64,000 bases of DNA from Nocardiopsis metallicus (GTDB taxonomy: Bacteria > Actinomycetota > Actinomycetes > Streptosporangiales > Streptosporangiaceae), in contig NZ_JACHDO010000001.1 in assembly GCF_014201115.1 (NCBI RefSeq), positions 4,340,001-4,404,000 on the forward strand, written 5' to 3'. This document shows positions 8,111-16,389 of this stretch, piece by piece; the stretch's first letter is position 1; the number at the start of each line of letters is the position of its first letter. Under the pieces are notes generated by a model, which saw nothing but the letters and a program-made list of their open reading frames with translations, had not been told where the DNA came from and made no database searches. The position numbers were made by a program, and so were the translations under genes.

Positions 8111-8814
8111 GGGGTTTCCTGCGCCGCGAGCAGGTCGGGCAGGGCAGCCACCGAGTCCAGGACGTGGGTGGCCCCGGCGGCCCTCAGAGCGGCGGTGTCG
8201 TGGGCTCCGGTGAGGACACCCGCGACGGTCCCAGCTCCGGCGTTGCGGCCGGTGCGCACGTCCGAGGCGGTGTCACCGGCGACGGCGACGGCAGCCACCG
8301 AGGAAACCTGGGCGCGCAGAGCGGCCGCGAGGACCATGTCCGGGTGGGGGCGGCCGCGTCCGCCGACGTCGGCGGGGCAGAGGGTGAAGTCGACCAGGTT
8401 CTCCCAGCCCAGGGCAGCGAGGATGCGGTCCTGGGTGTCGCGGGCGAAACCGGTGGTCAGGGCGATGGTGCGGCCCTGGTCCCGGAGGCCGCGCAGGGCG
8501 TCCTCCGCGCCGGGCAGCGGGGCGCAGTGGCCCTCGTCGACCAGGCGCGCGTAGGCGGCTTCGAAAGCGATGTTCGCCTGCTGGGCACGGTTCTCGTCGT
8601 GGTCGGTGAGGTGGCGGAAGACGGTGATCTTGGATTCGCCCATGGTGGCGCGCACGTAGTCGAGCTGGGCCGTGGTGAAGTCGGGCAGGGCGGCCTGGAA
8701 GGCGCGCTCGACCAGGCCGCCGTCGGCGACGGTGGTCCCGGCCATGTCCAGCACCACGAGTTCGGTGGTCACGGGGTTCGTGGGGTTCTCGGAGGCGGCG
8801 GGGTTCGCGGTCAT
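8107..8814 (-). CDS. Phosphonatase-like HAD hydrolase
   Basis: The 235-residue protein is a HAD-superfamily hydrolase. The nucleophile motif is LDMAGTT (the DxAGT form of phosphonoacetaldehyde hydrolase rather than DxDGT), followed by the cap-region MGESK, motif II LTTGFARD and motif IV GDTASDVRTGRNAG. It belongs with phosphonatase-like enzymes found beside FAD oxidoreductases of the proposed HpnW type, thought to cleave the C-P bond of a 2-oxoethylphosphonate-like intermediate. The start lies 2 bp after the FAD gene's stop, indicating one operon. The substrate is inferred from gene pairing. Confidence 0.85.
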   Translation of the reverse strand: MTANPAASENPTNPVTTELVVLDMAGTTVADGGLVERAFQAALPDFTTAQLDYVRATMGESKITVFRHLTDHDENRAQQANIAFEAAYARLVDEGHCAPLPGAEDALRGLRDQGRTIALTTGFARDTQDRILAALGWENLVDFTLCPADVGGRGRPHPDMVLAAALRAQVSSVAAVAVAGDTASDVRTGRNAGAGTVAGVLTGAHDTAALRAAGATHVLDSVAALPDLLAAQETP

Positions 8815-8816
8815 GG

Positions 8817-9938
8817 TCACCAGTCCAGTTCGTCTGCGGTGGTCTCGGCGATGGCGGGGGAACAGGTCATGCCGCGTCCGCCGGGGCCGGTGACCAGCCA
8901 GGCGGAGTCGGCGACGGGGGCACGGTGCACGACGTTCGAGGTGCCCGTGCACTGGGCGTAGACCCCGGCCCAGCGGCGGCGGACCGACGGCAGCGGGCGG
9001 CCGAGGAGGCCTTCGGCCACCTGGGCGAGGTGCTCGTAGGGGTCCTCGACGGTGTCGAAGGAGAAGGGGTGCTCGTACTCGTGGGTGTCGCCGATGGTGA
9101 GGGAGCCGTCGGCGCGCTGGACCATGAGCAGCTGCATGGCGTGCTCACGGGCGGTGGGCGGCTGGGGCTGTCCGGCGTTGAGGGCGTCCAACTCGGGGCC
9201 CTGGTAGGCCGGGTAGTAGCGGAAGCTGTCGGCGTCGGCGACGGAAGTGGTCAGGGCCTCGCCCAGGGGCCCGGTCTGCATCATCTGCAGGCGGACCCGG
9301 CGCACCGGCAGCTCGGGAACGAGTTCGCGGACCAGTCCGCCGAGCCAGGCTCCGGTGCACAGCACGACCTGGTCTCCCTGATGGGTCTGGCCGTTGTCGT
9401 CGCGGACGGCTCCGGGCGCGGGCAGGTCGCGGACCTCGCGGCCGGTGAGCAGGGTGTAGCGGCCGCTGCGGGCGAGCTCGGCCTGAAGGGCGTTCTGGGC
9501 CACCCGGGGTTCGACCTGGGCGTCGCGGCGGCACCACAGGGCGCCGAGGAGTTCGCCGCGCAGGGCCGGGTTCACCTCGCGGACGCGTTCGGGTTCGAGG
9601 AGTCGGAGGTCACGCGGCTGGGCGTCGGGGCCCTGGACGGCGGCCTTCGCGACGGCCAGCTCGGCTTCGGTGGTCAGGGCGGTGAGCGAACCGGAGGGGC
9701 GGAAGCCCAGGTCGGGAACGCGCTCGGCGATCCCCTCCCAGAGCTCGCGGGAGCGCAGCGCGGTCTCCAGCTCCGGACCACTGGAGCGGCCGCTGACCCA
9801 GACCAGGCCGAAGTTGCGGACGGAGGCGCCCCGCGCGGCGGCCTCGCGTTCGAGGTGGACGACCTCGTGCCCTCGGGAAACGGCCTGCCAGGCGTGCATG
9901 GTGCCGAGCACCCCGGCGCCGACGATGATCACTCTCAT
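8817..9938 (-). CDS. FAD-dependent oxidoreductase (DAO family, proposed aminophosphonate oxidase)
   Basis: The 373-residue protein starts with a Rossmann motif, VIIVGAGVLGTMHAW, and has the D-amino-acid oxidase/glycine oxidase fold, with RNFGLVWVSGR and the C-terminal VTGPGGRGMTCSPAIAE that contacts FAD. It resembles the family that accompanies phosphonatase-like HAD proteins and is proposed to deaminate an aminophosphonate related to 2-aminoethylphosphonate, giving an aldehyde for the HAD enzyme. The ATG at 9938 is chosen because the Rossmann strand begins at residue 2; earlier in-frame codons encode low-complexity sequence. A different amine substrate cannot be excluded. Confidence 0.88.
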   Translation of the reverse strand: MRVIIVGAGVLGTMHAWQAVSRGHEVVHLEREAAARGASVRNFGLVWVSGRSSGPELETALRSRELWEGIAERVPDLGFRPSGSLTALTTEAELAVAKAAVQGPDAQPRDLRLLEPERVREVNPALRGELLGALWCRRDAQVEPRVAQNALQAELARSGRYTLLTGREVRDLPAPGAVRDDNGQTHQGDQVVLCTGAWLGGLVRELVPELPVRRVRLQMMQTGPLGEALTTSVADADSFRYYPAYQGPELDALNAGQPQPPTAREHAMQLLMVQRADGSLTIGDTHEYEHPFSFDTVEDPYEHLAQVAEGLLGRPLPSVRRRWAGVYAQCTGTSNVVHRAPVADSAWLVTGPGGRGMTCSPAIAETTADELDW

Positions 9939-10067
9939 GTCTTCGAGCCTGGTGGGGAAGGGTGGAGCGACCGGTGCCCGGGAGGGAAGCGCGGGTGAAC
10001 CGCCCTCAAACTTTGGACCAGACACGTTATTCATTCGTTATCAAAGATCACGCCCAGGCCTCCTGGT

Positions 10068-10841
10068 TCACTCAGCGGTGAGACGCGTGGTGAAACTGAA
10101 CCGGTCCCCCCGGTACAGGGAGCGCACGCGTTCGAGCGGACGGCCCTGAGCGTCCCGGGACAGGCGGTGGATGAGCAGCATGGGCAGCGCGGGCGGGGTT
10201 CCGACGAGCAGGGCCTCGCGCGGGGTGGCCAGGACCGTCTCCAGGCGCTCGTCGGCGCTGGCGAAGCCGTCGCCCGCCTGCTCCCGCAGGTAGGCGTAGA
10301 AACTGGAGTCGGGGTCGAAGTCGGTGTCCAACCGGGGCGCGCGCTCCACGGCCACGTAGGTGGACTCCAACCCCACGCGTTCGTCGTCGGCCCACAGCAC
10401 CCGCTCCATGTGCCAGACCGGCTCCCCTTCGGCCAGGTCAAGCTCGGCCGCGAGTCCAGCCGGGCACGGCCACCTGCGCAGGTCGACCAGGGTCCGTCCC
10501 GGGGACCGGCCCTGGCGGCGCACCCCCTCGGTGTAGCTGGTGAGGGAGAGGGGCTGTTCGAGCTTGGGCCCGGCCACGACCGTCCCCCGCCCCCGGCGGC
10601 GAAGGCGGCCCTCCAGGAACAGGTCCCGCAGTGCCTGGCGGACGGTCTCCCGGGCCGCGCCGAAGCGTTCGGCCAGCTCGCGCTCGGTGGGCAGGACACG
10701 CCCTTCGGGCAGGCCGTCCACCAGCTCGGTGAGCCGTATGCGCACCGCGTAGTACTTGGGCACGCGCCCGTGTTCGGGCACACCCGCGCGCACGGGCGCC
10801 CCGCCGTCCTGAGGGATTCCGGTCACCGACACGCCCGACAT
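10068..10841 (-). CDS. GntR-family regulator with UTRA domain
   Basis: The 257-residue protein has an N-terminal winged helix (about residues 28-95, with PTERELAERFGAARETVRQALRDL and the wing GRLRRRGRGTVVAG) and a C-terminal UTRA effector domain of the HutC subfamily. The ATG is preceded by AGGGGACA. The position directly upstream of the FAD/HAD pair on the same strand, 129 bp away, suggests it controls them, probably as a repressor released by a phosphonate-related ligand. No clear inverted-repeat operator was found. Confidence 0.88.
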   Translation of the reverse strand: MSGVSVTGIPQDGGAPVRAGVPEHGRVPKYYAVRIRLTELVDGLPEGRVLPTERELAERFGAARETVRQALRDLFLEGRLRRRGRGTVVAGPKLEQPLSLTSYTEGVRRQGRSPGRTLVDLRRWPCPAGLAAELDLAEGEPVWHMERVLWADDERVGLESTYVAVERAPRLDTDFDPDSSFYAYLREQAGDGFASADERLETVLATPREALLVGTPPALPMLLIHRLSRDAQGRPLERVRSLYRGDRFSFTTRLTAE

Positions 10842-10996
10842 TGTCCCCTACCCGCGTGAACGCCCGGCCCTCACGCGCAGCGCCACCGGGCACCGAGAGC
10901 CCGGTCGCCCCGCCATCGCCCCGGTTCGATCTGGTTCCACCCGATTCGGGTCACCCGGGAGACCAGAGCCCTCAGAGAACCGGGTCACCTGGGGAT

Positions 10997-11018
10997 GTCA
11001 ACTTCTCGGTCCTGAAGG
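10997..11018 (-). ncRNA. Severed distal end of the TnpB-element guide RNA (reRNA)
   Basis: On the minus strand this reads CCTTCAGGACCGAGAAGTTGAC, the distal arm of the hairpin whose proximal arm lies at 12842-12859 beyond the IS4 insertion. In IS605/IS1341-type elements the RNA scaffold ends at such a point and the next bases are the guide; here those would start at 10996 (ATCCCCAGGTGACCC). The junction is inferred. Confidence 0.45.
11009..11018. repeat. Target-site duplication of the IS4 element (left)
   Basis: GTCCTGAAGG is repeated exactly at 12842-12851 on the other side of the element. Ten base pairs is in the usual range for IS4-family insertions. Confidence 0.9.
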
Positions 11019-12841
11019 CAATGCCGCGTAGTTAGGCGATCATCCATCAAAGCAACTCGGACACCCACCGCCAGAGCACCCCCTCTACACCAGGAACGGG
11101 ACCCCCTGATAGACGCAGTGATACCGACCAAGGTCATCACCGCTCACACAAGAGGTCCCGTTGCCACACCAGTCTGCCATCTCTGTGTCCACCCGTGTCG
11201 TTGAAACAGCCGAGGGCATCTTCGCGCCAGGGCATCTGGGCGAGTTGACCCAGCACATCCCCTTCGAACTCGTCGATGACGTGCTAGCACGAACCAACCA
11301 CCTCCAACAGCGGCTCCGGCAGCTCCCCTCACGAGTTGGCGTGTACTTCCTGCTCGCGCTGGCGCTCTTCCCCTCACTGGGATACGCCAGGGTCTGGGAC
11401 AAACTGGTGGCCGGAATACAGTCTGCGGGCACCGCCCGCCCCTCGGAAAAAGGGCTGCGGGACCTGCGCCGACGGCTGAGCCCAGCCCCGTTGAAACTGC
11501 TCTTTGAGACACTGGCCGGACCTGTCGGCCGACCACGCACACCCGGGATCAGCTACCGCCACTGGCGCACCGTGGCCCTGGACGGCTGTTCATCCATCAA
11601 AGCCCCTGACCAGCTACGCGTGCGAGGCTGGCTGGGCAAGGTACTACGCCCCAACGGCTGGGACGGCTACCCCATGCTCCGGCTGATGGCCCTGTGTGAG
11701 ACCGGTACCCGCAGCCTGCTGGGTGCGGTCTTTGGCCCCACCAGCTGCGGTGAACGCGGCTATGCCAGACGCCTGCTGCCCCTTCTCGACGCGAGCATGC
11801 TCTTGCTGGCCGATCGCGGCTTCGACTCCGATGACTTCCTCACCCAGGTCGCCGGTACCCGGGCCCAACTACTGATCCGCCTCAACGGGCGCCGTACCCC
11901 CGCAGTGATGACACCCCTGCCCGACGGCTCCTACCTGACGCGGATCAACGGTCTGACCCTGCGTGTCATCGAAGCGGACATCACCGCCACCTGCCAGGAC
12001 GGGCAACGAATCGCCAGCAGGTACCGGCTGGCCACCACGTTGCTAGACCACCGACACGATCCTGCCACCACCCTGATCCGCCTGTACCACGAGCGTTGGG
12101 AAGTGGAGTCTGCCTTCTACGCCTTGCGGCACACTCTGCTCGACGGACTCGTCCTGCGCTCGCAGGACCCCTTTGGTCTGCAGCAGGAGATCTGGGCCCA
12201 ACTCGCTCTCTACCAGGCGCTACGACGCGCGATGGTCGAGGCCACTGACACCGATGCCTCCATCGATCCAGACCGTGCGAGTTTCACCGTCGCCCTTGAG
12301 GCCGCCCGCAACCAGGTCATCACCGCACAGGGCGTCCTGTCCTGCCTTCCCGGCACCGCAACAATCACCCACGCGGTCATGACCGGTCTTTTGCCCAGAC
12401 GTCGTGCCCGCCTCAGCGCCCGCCGGGTGAAGGCCTACACCTCCCGCTACCGAGGCAACTCTACTGAGGAACGCCCACTGAGCAGCCGGAACATCATCCA
12501 TCTGGCTATCACGGTCCACACCGCGCAGACCGGCGCGGACCCCAGGGGTCTTACCTGCGCTTCCACGCCGCCTTCGCCTGGCGGGCGCAGGCAGGGCCGT
12601 CGAGACCGCACCCTGCAGCTCCTACGAACAGCCGGTCAGCGCACCTGGAGTTCGAAGGAGATCGCGCGCAGTCTCAGCATCGATCACTACCGCAGTTTCT
12701 GCGCGCAACTGGGCCAGTGGGCGAAGGACGGTCTTCTTAGCAAAGTTGGCCGGGGCCTGTACAGACTCGCACCGGAATGGCGCCTACCAGCAGGAACCCA
12801 TGATTTGCCCTCTCAGTCCACCGCCTAACTACGCGGCATTG
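11019..12841 (+). mobile_element. IS4-family insertion sequence, complete
   Basis: The element is 1,823 bp, bounded by perfect 20-bp inverted repeats (CAATGCCGCGTAGTTAGGCG at 11019-11038 and its complement at 12822-12841) and a 10-bp target duplication. It encodes one intact transposase. Intact ends, duplication and ORF suggest a recent insertion. The target is a hairpin at the 3' end of the neighbouring TnpB element. Confidence 0.92.
11161..12828 (+). CDS. IS4-family transposase
   Basis: A 555-residue DDE transposase. The N-terminal ~100 residues resemble the IS4 N-terminal domain (VGVYFLLALALFPSLGYARVWDKL). The catalytic Asp residues are in VALDGCSS and LLADRGFDSDDF; the IS4 Y-R-E-K-type signature is YHERWEVESAFYALR, where the final Lys is Arg. 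The C-terminus extends well beyond the catalytic core with a winged-helix-like segment. The start is TTG with AGAGG five bases upstream. The stop codon lies inside the right inverted repeat. Confidence 0.92.
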   Translation: MPHQSAISVSTRVVETAEGIFAPGHLGELTQHIPFELVDDVLARTNHLQQRLRQLPSRVGVYFLLALALFPSLGYARVWDKLVAGIQSAGTARPSEKGLRDLRRRLSPAPLKLLFETLAGPVGRPRTPGISYRHWRTVALDGCSSIKAPDQLRVRGWLGKVLRPNGWDGYPMLRLMALCETGTRSLLGAVFGPTSCGERGYARRLLPLLDASMLLLADRGFDSDDFLTQVAGTRAQLLIRLNGRRTPAVMTPLPDGSYLTRINGLTLRVIEADITATCQDGQRIASRYRLATTLLDHRHDPATTLIRLYHERWEVESAFYALRHTLLDGLVLRSQDPFGLQQEIWAQLALYQALRRAMVEATDTDASIDPDRASFTVALEAARNQVITAQGVLSCLPGTATITHAVMTGLLPRRRARLSARRVKAYTSRYRGNSTEERPLSSRNIIHLAITVHTAQTGADPRGLTCASTPPSPGGRRQGRRDRTLQLLRTAGQRTWSSKEIARSLSIDHYRSFCAQLGQWAKDGLLSKVGRGLYRLAPEWRLPAGTHDLPSQSTA

Positions 12842-12891
12842 GTCCTGAAGGACCGAGCTTGCAGCTCTAACACCTACCTGGCGGGTACGTC
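12842..12891 (-). ncRNA. Right-end RNA hairpins of the TnpB element (reRNA/omega RNA scaffold)
   Basis: Immediately 3' of tnpB on the minus strand are two stems: GAGCTGCAAGCTC, then the CGGTCC arm of a second hairpin. If the IS4 insertion is removed, the second hairpin becomes CTCGGTCCTTCAGGACCGAG, a perfect stem with a short loop. Tandem hairpins ending just past tnpB are typical of the guide-RNA scaffold of IS605/IS1341-type elements. The IS4 separates this scaffold from its guide. The 5' limit probably lies inside tnpB. Confidence 0.55.
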
Positions 12892-14043
12892 TCAGGCCGC
12901 GTCGTCGGCAGCGTGACTCACTGCCCAACCCACCACACCGCGCTTGGCGACGTTGCGGGCTGCGTTGACGTCGGCGTGCTCAGCGAAGCCGCACGACGTG
13001 CACACAAAGGTGGCCTGGTTGGTCCGGTTCCTCTTGTCGACGTGGTCGCACTCGCTGCACCCCTGCGAGGTGTAGGCCGCATCCACGTACACCACCGGAA
13101 CCCCGGCCCGTTTCGCCTTGTAGGCGATATAGGACCCGAGCTGGGCGAAGGACCAGGAGTGCAGCGTGACCCGCTGGGGCTTGCGTAGCCGTGCCCTCTC
13201 GCGGATACCACCCAAATCCTCCAGGGCGATGCCGCGACAGGTGCGTTGAGCCTCGGTCACGATGCGTTTGGCGATGCGGTGATTGGTATCGGCCGCGAAC
13301 CGCCTCTCCCGGCCCGACAACCGGCGCAGCACCCGTTTGGCCGACTTGGTGCCCTTGTGCCGCTACCTTCGGCGCAGATGACGGTGCCGGTGCCGGACAT
13401 GATTGATGCGCTTACCGGAGTAGAGGGTCCCGTCGGAGGTGGTGGCGATGTTGGCGATGCCCAGGTCGACGCCGAGGAACCCCTCGGGGGTGTACTCATC
13501 GGCCTCGGGAACCTCGCACGTGGCGTACACATACCAGTTGCCACCGCGTCGGACCAGGTCGGACTCACCCTGCCGGTACTCGGCAAGCAACTTCACCTGC
13601 TCCGGGGAACCGGTGAACAGCACACCCTTCATCCGCCCCCGCACCGTCCAGATCGAGACGGTGCGCGCGTCCATCTGCCAGGACAGCGACCGGTCGTCGA
13701 AGGGCTGCGCGGCGTCCTTGCGGAACCGCACCGGCGAGTTCTCCACCCGAGTGCGGCGCTTGGACCCCTCAGGGCCGTGGTTCCCGGCCTTGAGGTTGGC
13801 CTTCGACGTGGCACAGGCCCCAGCGACCTTGCGTACGCAGTGGATCGCGGGCTGGGCCGACAACCCCATCGCTTTGAGCTCGCCGTAGACCAGGCGCTGC
13901 AACGGCGCCTTGGCCTTCACGCCGCTCTTGTGGGCGCGTCGGGAAGCGTGGTTGGCTGCCTGGTTGCACAGCTTCAGCGTCTCCCACAAAGCCGCCTCCT
14001 GAGCGGCGTCGGGGATCAGCTTCACCTGTGTAACGACCTTCAT
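12892..14043 (-). pseudogene. tnpB: TnpB (RuvC nuclease of IS605/IS1341-type element) with in-frame amber stop
   Basis: A 384-codon frame encodes TnpB, an RNA-guided DNA endonuclease. It is broken by TAG at 13363-13365; the frame is otherwise continuous on both sides, so this is a nonsense change, not a frameshift. RuvC residues are present: VDLGIANIAT (Asp), IALEDLGGI (Glu) and EHADVNAARN (Asp); the zinc finger CSEC/CTSC lies near the end. The stop falls between RuvC I and RuvC II, so an active nuclease would need readthrough. No tnpA is adjacent. The segment just after the TAG (RHKGTKSAKR) is the usual arginine-rich bridge region. Confidence 0.88.
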
Positions 14044-14157
14044 GATCGAACACGTTAACGAACCACCCCGGCGGGTGTGGCAGAACTAGAAAACTCCCCA
14101 CAGTCCGCAACACCATTGGCGCTGAAGCTTTACAGGCCAAGGGGCGGAGCGATTCCT

Positions 14158-14177
14158 CCCAGCCGTGAACGACCGGG
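14158..14177 (-). ncRNA. Orphan hairpin resembling the 3' end of a TnpB guide RNA
   Basis: Read on the minus strand, AATCCCGGTCGTTCACGGCTGGGAGGA folds into an 8-bp stem with a TTCA loop. It needs G-U pairs available only in the minus-strand RNA. This resembles the common right-end hairpin of IS605-type elements (AATCCCCGTCC-TTCA-type). No second tnpB lies next to it, so it would be a leftover or the far boundary of the element described at 12892-14043. Low certainty. Confidence 0.3.
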
Positions 14178-14275
14178 ATTCCTCGCTAGCAATGGTTGAA
14201 AGGGAACCTTTTCCGGGACCTGGGACTCTGAAGTCTGGGGGCGGGAAGGGCCCGCCCCGATTCCAGGAGGACCGC

Positions 14276-14812
14276 GTGAGCACCAACCCCCAGATCGCCG
14301 CCAGGTTCGGCGATCTCTTCGACGCCTTGGACACTGACGGCGACAAGACGGTGACCTGGGCTGACTACCAGCGCCTCGTGGACCGCTACCTGTCCGGCTA
14401 CGGCCTGGCCGCGTCCGAGCCCAGGGCCCAGGCCGTCCGGGAGGCGTACGAGTCCCTATGGCAGAAGCTGGCCCAGGCCTCGCAGGACGAGCCATTGGAC
14501 CGGGACCGGTTCGTGGCGGCCATGCACTCGGCTGCGGAGGACAGGAGCCGCTCGAACGCGGCCGAGGCCGTGGCGGAGGCCGTGTTCGACCTTTTGGACG
14601 AGGCCAGGGACGGCCGGATCAGCCAGGAGGAGTTCCTGGTGTACACGAACGCCCTGGGAGCCCGTGAGGAGGACGCGCGCAAGCGGTTCTCGCACGTGGA
14701 CACCGATGGTGACGGCTACATCAGCCGCGAGGAGTTCGTGCTCTCCGCCCGCCAGTTCCTGTTCGGCGACGACCTGGACTCCCCCGGCGGCTTCGTCTTC
14801 GGGGTGGTCTGA
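14276..14812 (+). CDS. EF-hand calcium-binding protein (calerythrin-like)
   Basis: The 178-residue cytosolic protein has the four-EF-hand layout of calerythrin-type bacterial proteins. Canonical or near-canonical loops are DTDGDKTVTWAD (near the N-terminus), DEARDGRISQEE and DTDGDGYISREE; the second hand has lost most ligands. Proteins of this kind buffer or sense Ca2+. The GTG start has AGGAGG five bases upstream. A strong hairpin follows. It stands between the TnpB element and two lipoprotein genes with no clear functional link. Confidence 0.88.
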   Translation: MSTNPQIAARFGDLFDALDTDGDKTVTWADYQRLVDRYLSGYGLAASEPRAQAVREAYESLWQKLAQASQDEPLDRDRFVAAMHSAAEDRSRSNAAEAVAEAVFDLLDEARDGRISQEEFLVYTNALGAREEDARKRFSHVDTDGDGYISREEFVLSARQFLFGDDLDSPGGFVFGVV

Positions 14813-14829
14813 GCGGTCTGAACGGCAAC

Positions 14830-14860
14830 GGGCGGCGGCGCACGGGAACCGCCGCCGCCC
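14830..14860 (+). terminator. Terminator-like hairpin after the EF-hand gene
   Basis: GGGCGGCGGCG pairs with CGCCGCCGCCC across a 9-base loop, 17 bases after the stop codon. Confidence 0.6.
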
Positions 14861-15057
14861 GGCGGCGCCCCGCCTGGGTCTCCTCGCGGGGCCTGTGAAC
14901 GGAAGACCCGTGACGCAGGCGGTTCCTTCACGGACACCGAGTGAACAAATAAGACATAAAGCCACAAAAACATCTCAGCTCCTCGGTCTTCGGAACCCGC
15001 GCACCATGACCCGCGTCCATCCTTGCGGCAACAGTCCACCAACACTAGGAGCCCGCA

Positions 15058-15702
15058 ATGCAGCAGTTCAGACGCCATGGAATCATCGCCGGGTTGGCAC
15101 TGGGAGCGCTTCCCCTCCTGCTGGCGACCGGCTGCTCCTTCGACTTCAGCGTCGGGGACCTTGAGGCCGTCGACACCGCCGACGCCGTCGACGCCGTCGG
15201 GGCCGTCGATGCCGCGGAGGTCGCCGAGAAGTCGAGCGCGATGCTGGCCGAACAGGTCGGCGAGACCCCCGACGACTTCACCTGCTCCGAGGACCTGCCC
15301 GCGGAGGTGGGCGCCGAGATCCGCTGCGAACTCACCCACGGCGGCGAAAGCCTCGGCGTGACCGTCACGACGACCGAGGTCGACGGTTCCGACGTCAACT
15401 GGGACGTCAAGGTCGACGACGCCCCGACTGGCGACGCCGCCGAAGTCCAGGACGGCTCCTCCGCCGTGGCGAACAACGGCCAGGTGAGCAACACGGAGGT
15501 CATCAACCAGTCGACCCCGGCACTGGAGGCAGCCGGCCACTCCCCCGAGAACTTCGTCTGCAGTGACACCCACCTGCTCGCGGAGGTCGGGGCCCAGTTG
15601 GGCTGCCAGTTCATCGAGAACGGCACCACCCAGCACATCACCGTCACGGTGACCTCCGTCGAAGGCAGCGACGTCAAGTGGGACATCCACTTCGACGAGT
15701 AG
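15058..15702 (+). CDS. Lipoprotein with two DUF4333-like repeats
   Basis: A 214-residue exported lipoprotein. The signal peptide ends in lipobox LLATGC with Cys26 as the lipidation site. Residues 55-115 and 140-214 are related modules; each has a pattern like FTCSEDLPAEVGAEIRCEL, with two cysteines that could form a disulfide, and a VTVT...VDGSDVNWD strand pair. This is the DUF4333 pattern of actinobacterial surface lipoproteins of unknown function. A short DAVDAV repeat links the signal and the first module. Start ATG with TAGGAG upstream. A single-module paralogue follows 183 bp downstream. Confidence 0.82.
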   Translation: MQQFRRHGIIAGLALGALPLLLATGCSFDFSVGDLEAVDTADAVDAVGAVDAAEVAEKSSAMLAEQVGETPDDFTCSEDLPAEVGAEIRCELTHGGESLGVTVTTTEVDGSDVNWDVKVDDAPTGDAAEVQDGSSAVANNGQVSNTEVINQSTPALEAAGHSPENFVCSDTHLLAEVGAQLGCQFIENGTTQHITVTVTSVEGSDVKWDIHFDE

Positions 15703-15885
15703 CCCCGCCGCCCCAGGGCCCTACGGGGGCCGCCCCCACCCCTGCGGCGGCTCCCTCCCCTTACCGGCCCGGCAGGACCACGAACAGGTAGAGAAACGTC
15801 TTCCCGCAGAACCAGAGAGCCGTTTGCGGAGTCTGACTGAGGCGCGCACTACCCCCACGAATCCCCCATGCCTCAGGAGGCCACA

Positions 15886-16194
15886 ATGCTTCAGGTCAAA
15901 CGCGAACGAATCATCGCCAGCGCGGCACTGGGCGCTCTGTCCATCCTTCTGGCCACCGGCTGCTCGGCATCCATCTCGGCCAGCAGGGTCGCCGAAGAGT
16001 CCAGCAAGATGCTGACCTCGGAGCTCGGCCAGGAACCGGACGACCTCACCTGCGATGAAGGGCTCCCCGCCGAGGTGGGCGCCGAGATCCGCTGCGTGAT
16101 CGAGATCGATGGCGAGACCATCGACGCGACAGTCACGGTCACCGAGGTCGACGGCAACGAGGTCCAGTGGGAAATCCGGACCGAAGCACCCTAG
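15886..16194 (+). CDS. Lipoprotein with one DUF4333-like module (paralogue)
   Basis: The 102-residue protein repeats the architecture of its neighbour: RIIASAALGALSILLATGC with lipidated Cys26, then a single module with LTCDEGLPAEVGAEIRC and VTVTEVDGNEVQWEI. AEVGAEIRC is shared exactly with the first module of the upstream gene, pointing to local duplication. ATG at 15886 has GGAGG five bases upstream; an ATG at 15868 without a ribosome site would add six residues. A hairpin follows the stop. Function is unknown. Confidence 0.8.
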   Translation: MLQVKRERIIASAALGALSILLATGCSASISASRVAEESSKMLTSELGQEPDDLTCDEGLPAEVGAEIRCVIEIDGETIDATVTVTEVDGNEVQWEIRTEAP

Positions 16195-16215
16195 TAACCC
16201 AGCAGGAACGACCGA

Positions 16216-16252
16216 AGCCCGGCCGTGACCACCCTCTGGTCACTGCCGGGCT
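16216..16252 (+). terminator. Terminator-like hairpin after the second lipoprotein gene
   Basis: AGCCCGGCCGTGACCA pairs with TGGTCACTGCCGGGCT with one mismatch and a 5-base loop, about 20 bases past the stop codon. Confidence 0.65.
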
Positions 16253-16265
16253 CCCTAGGTTCGTT

Positions 16266-16389
16266 CCCCCGTTTCCCGCCGCTCGACGGTGGCCGTCTGC
16301 GCTGCGCGCGTCGAAGGCTTCGCCCGCAGGGCGCTCCACCTTGATCCGCTTCGCCGCGACGGCGGTGGGCGGCTGACGGGAAACGGGGG
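16266..16389 (+). repeat. Palindrome-ended repeat R1
   Basis: About 124 bp flanked by CCCCCGTTTCCCG and CGGGAAACGGGGG as terminal inverted repeats. Related copies lie at 18308-18460 (opposite orientation) and 48187-48339. R1 lacks about 27 bp present in the others. No ORF is credible. It may be a MITE-like or REP-like element. Confidence 0.7.

Noticed and set aside
9939..10067. GntR operator
   Set aside because: No convincing HutC-type inverted repeat between the regulator and the FAD gene; weak half-sites only.
13363..13380. Frameshift in tnpB
   Set aside because: The upstream and downstream parts are in the same frame (711 bases apart is a multiple of three), so the break is a stop codon.
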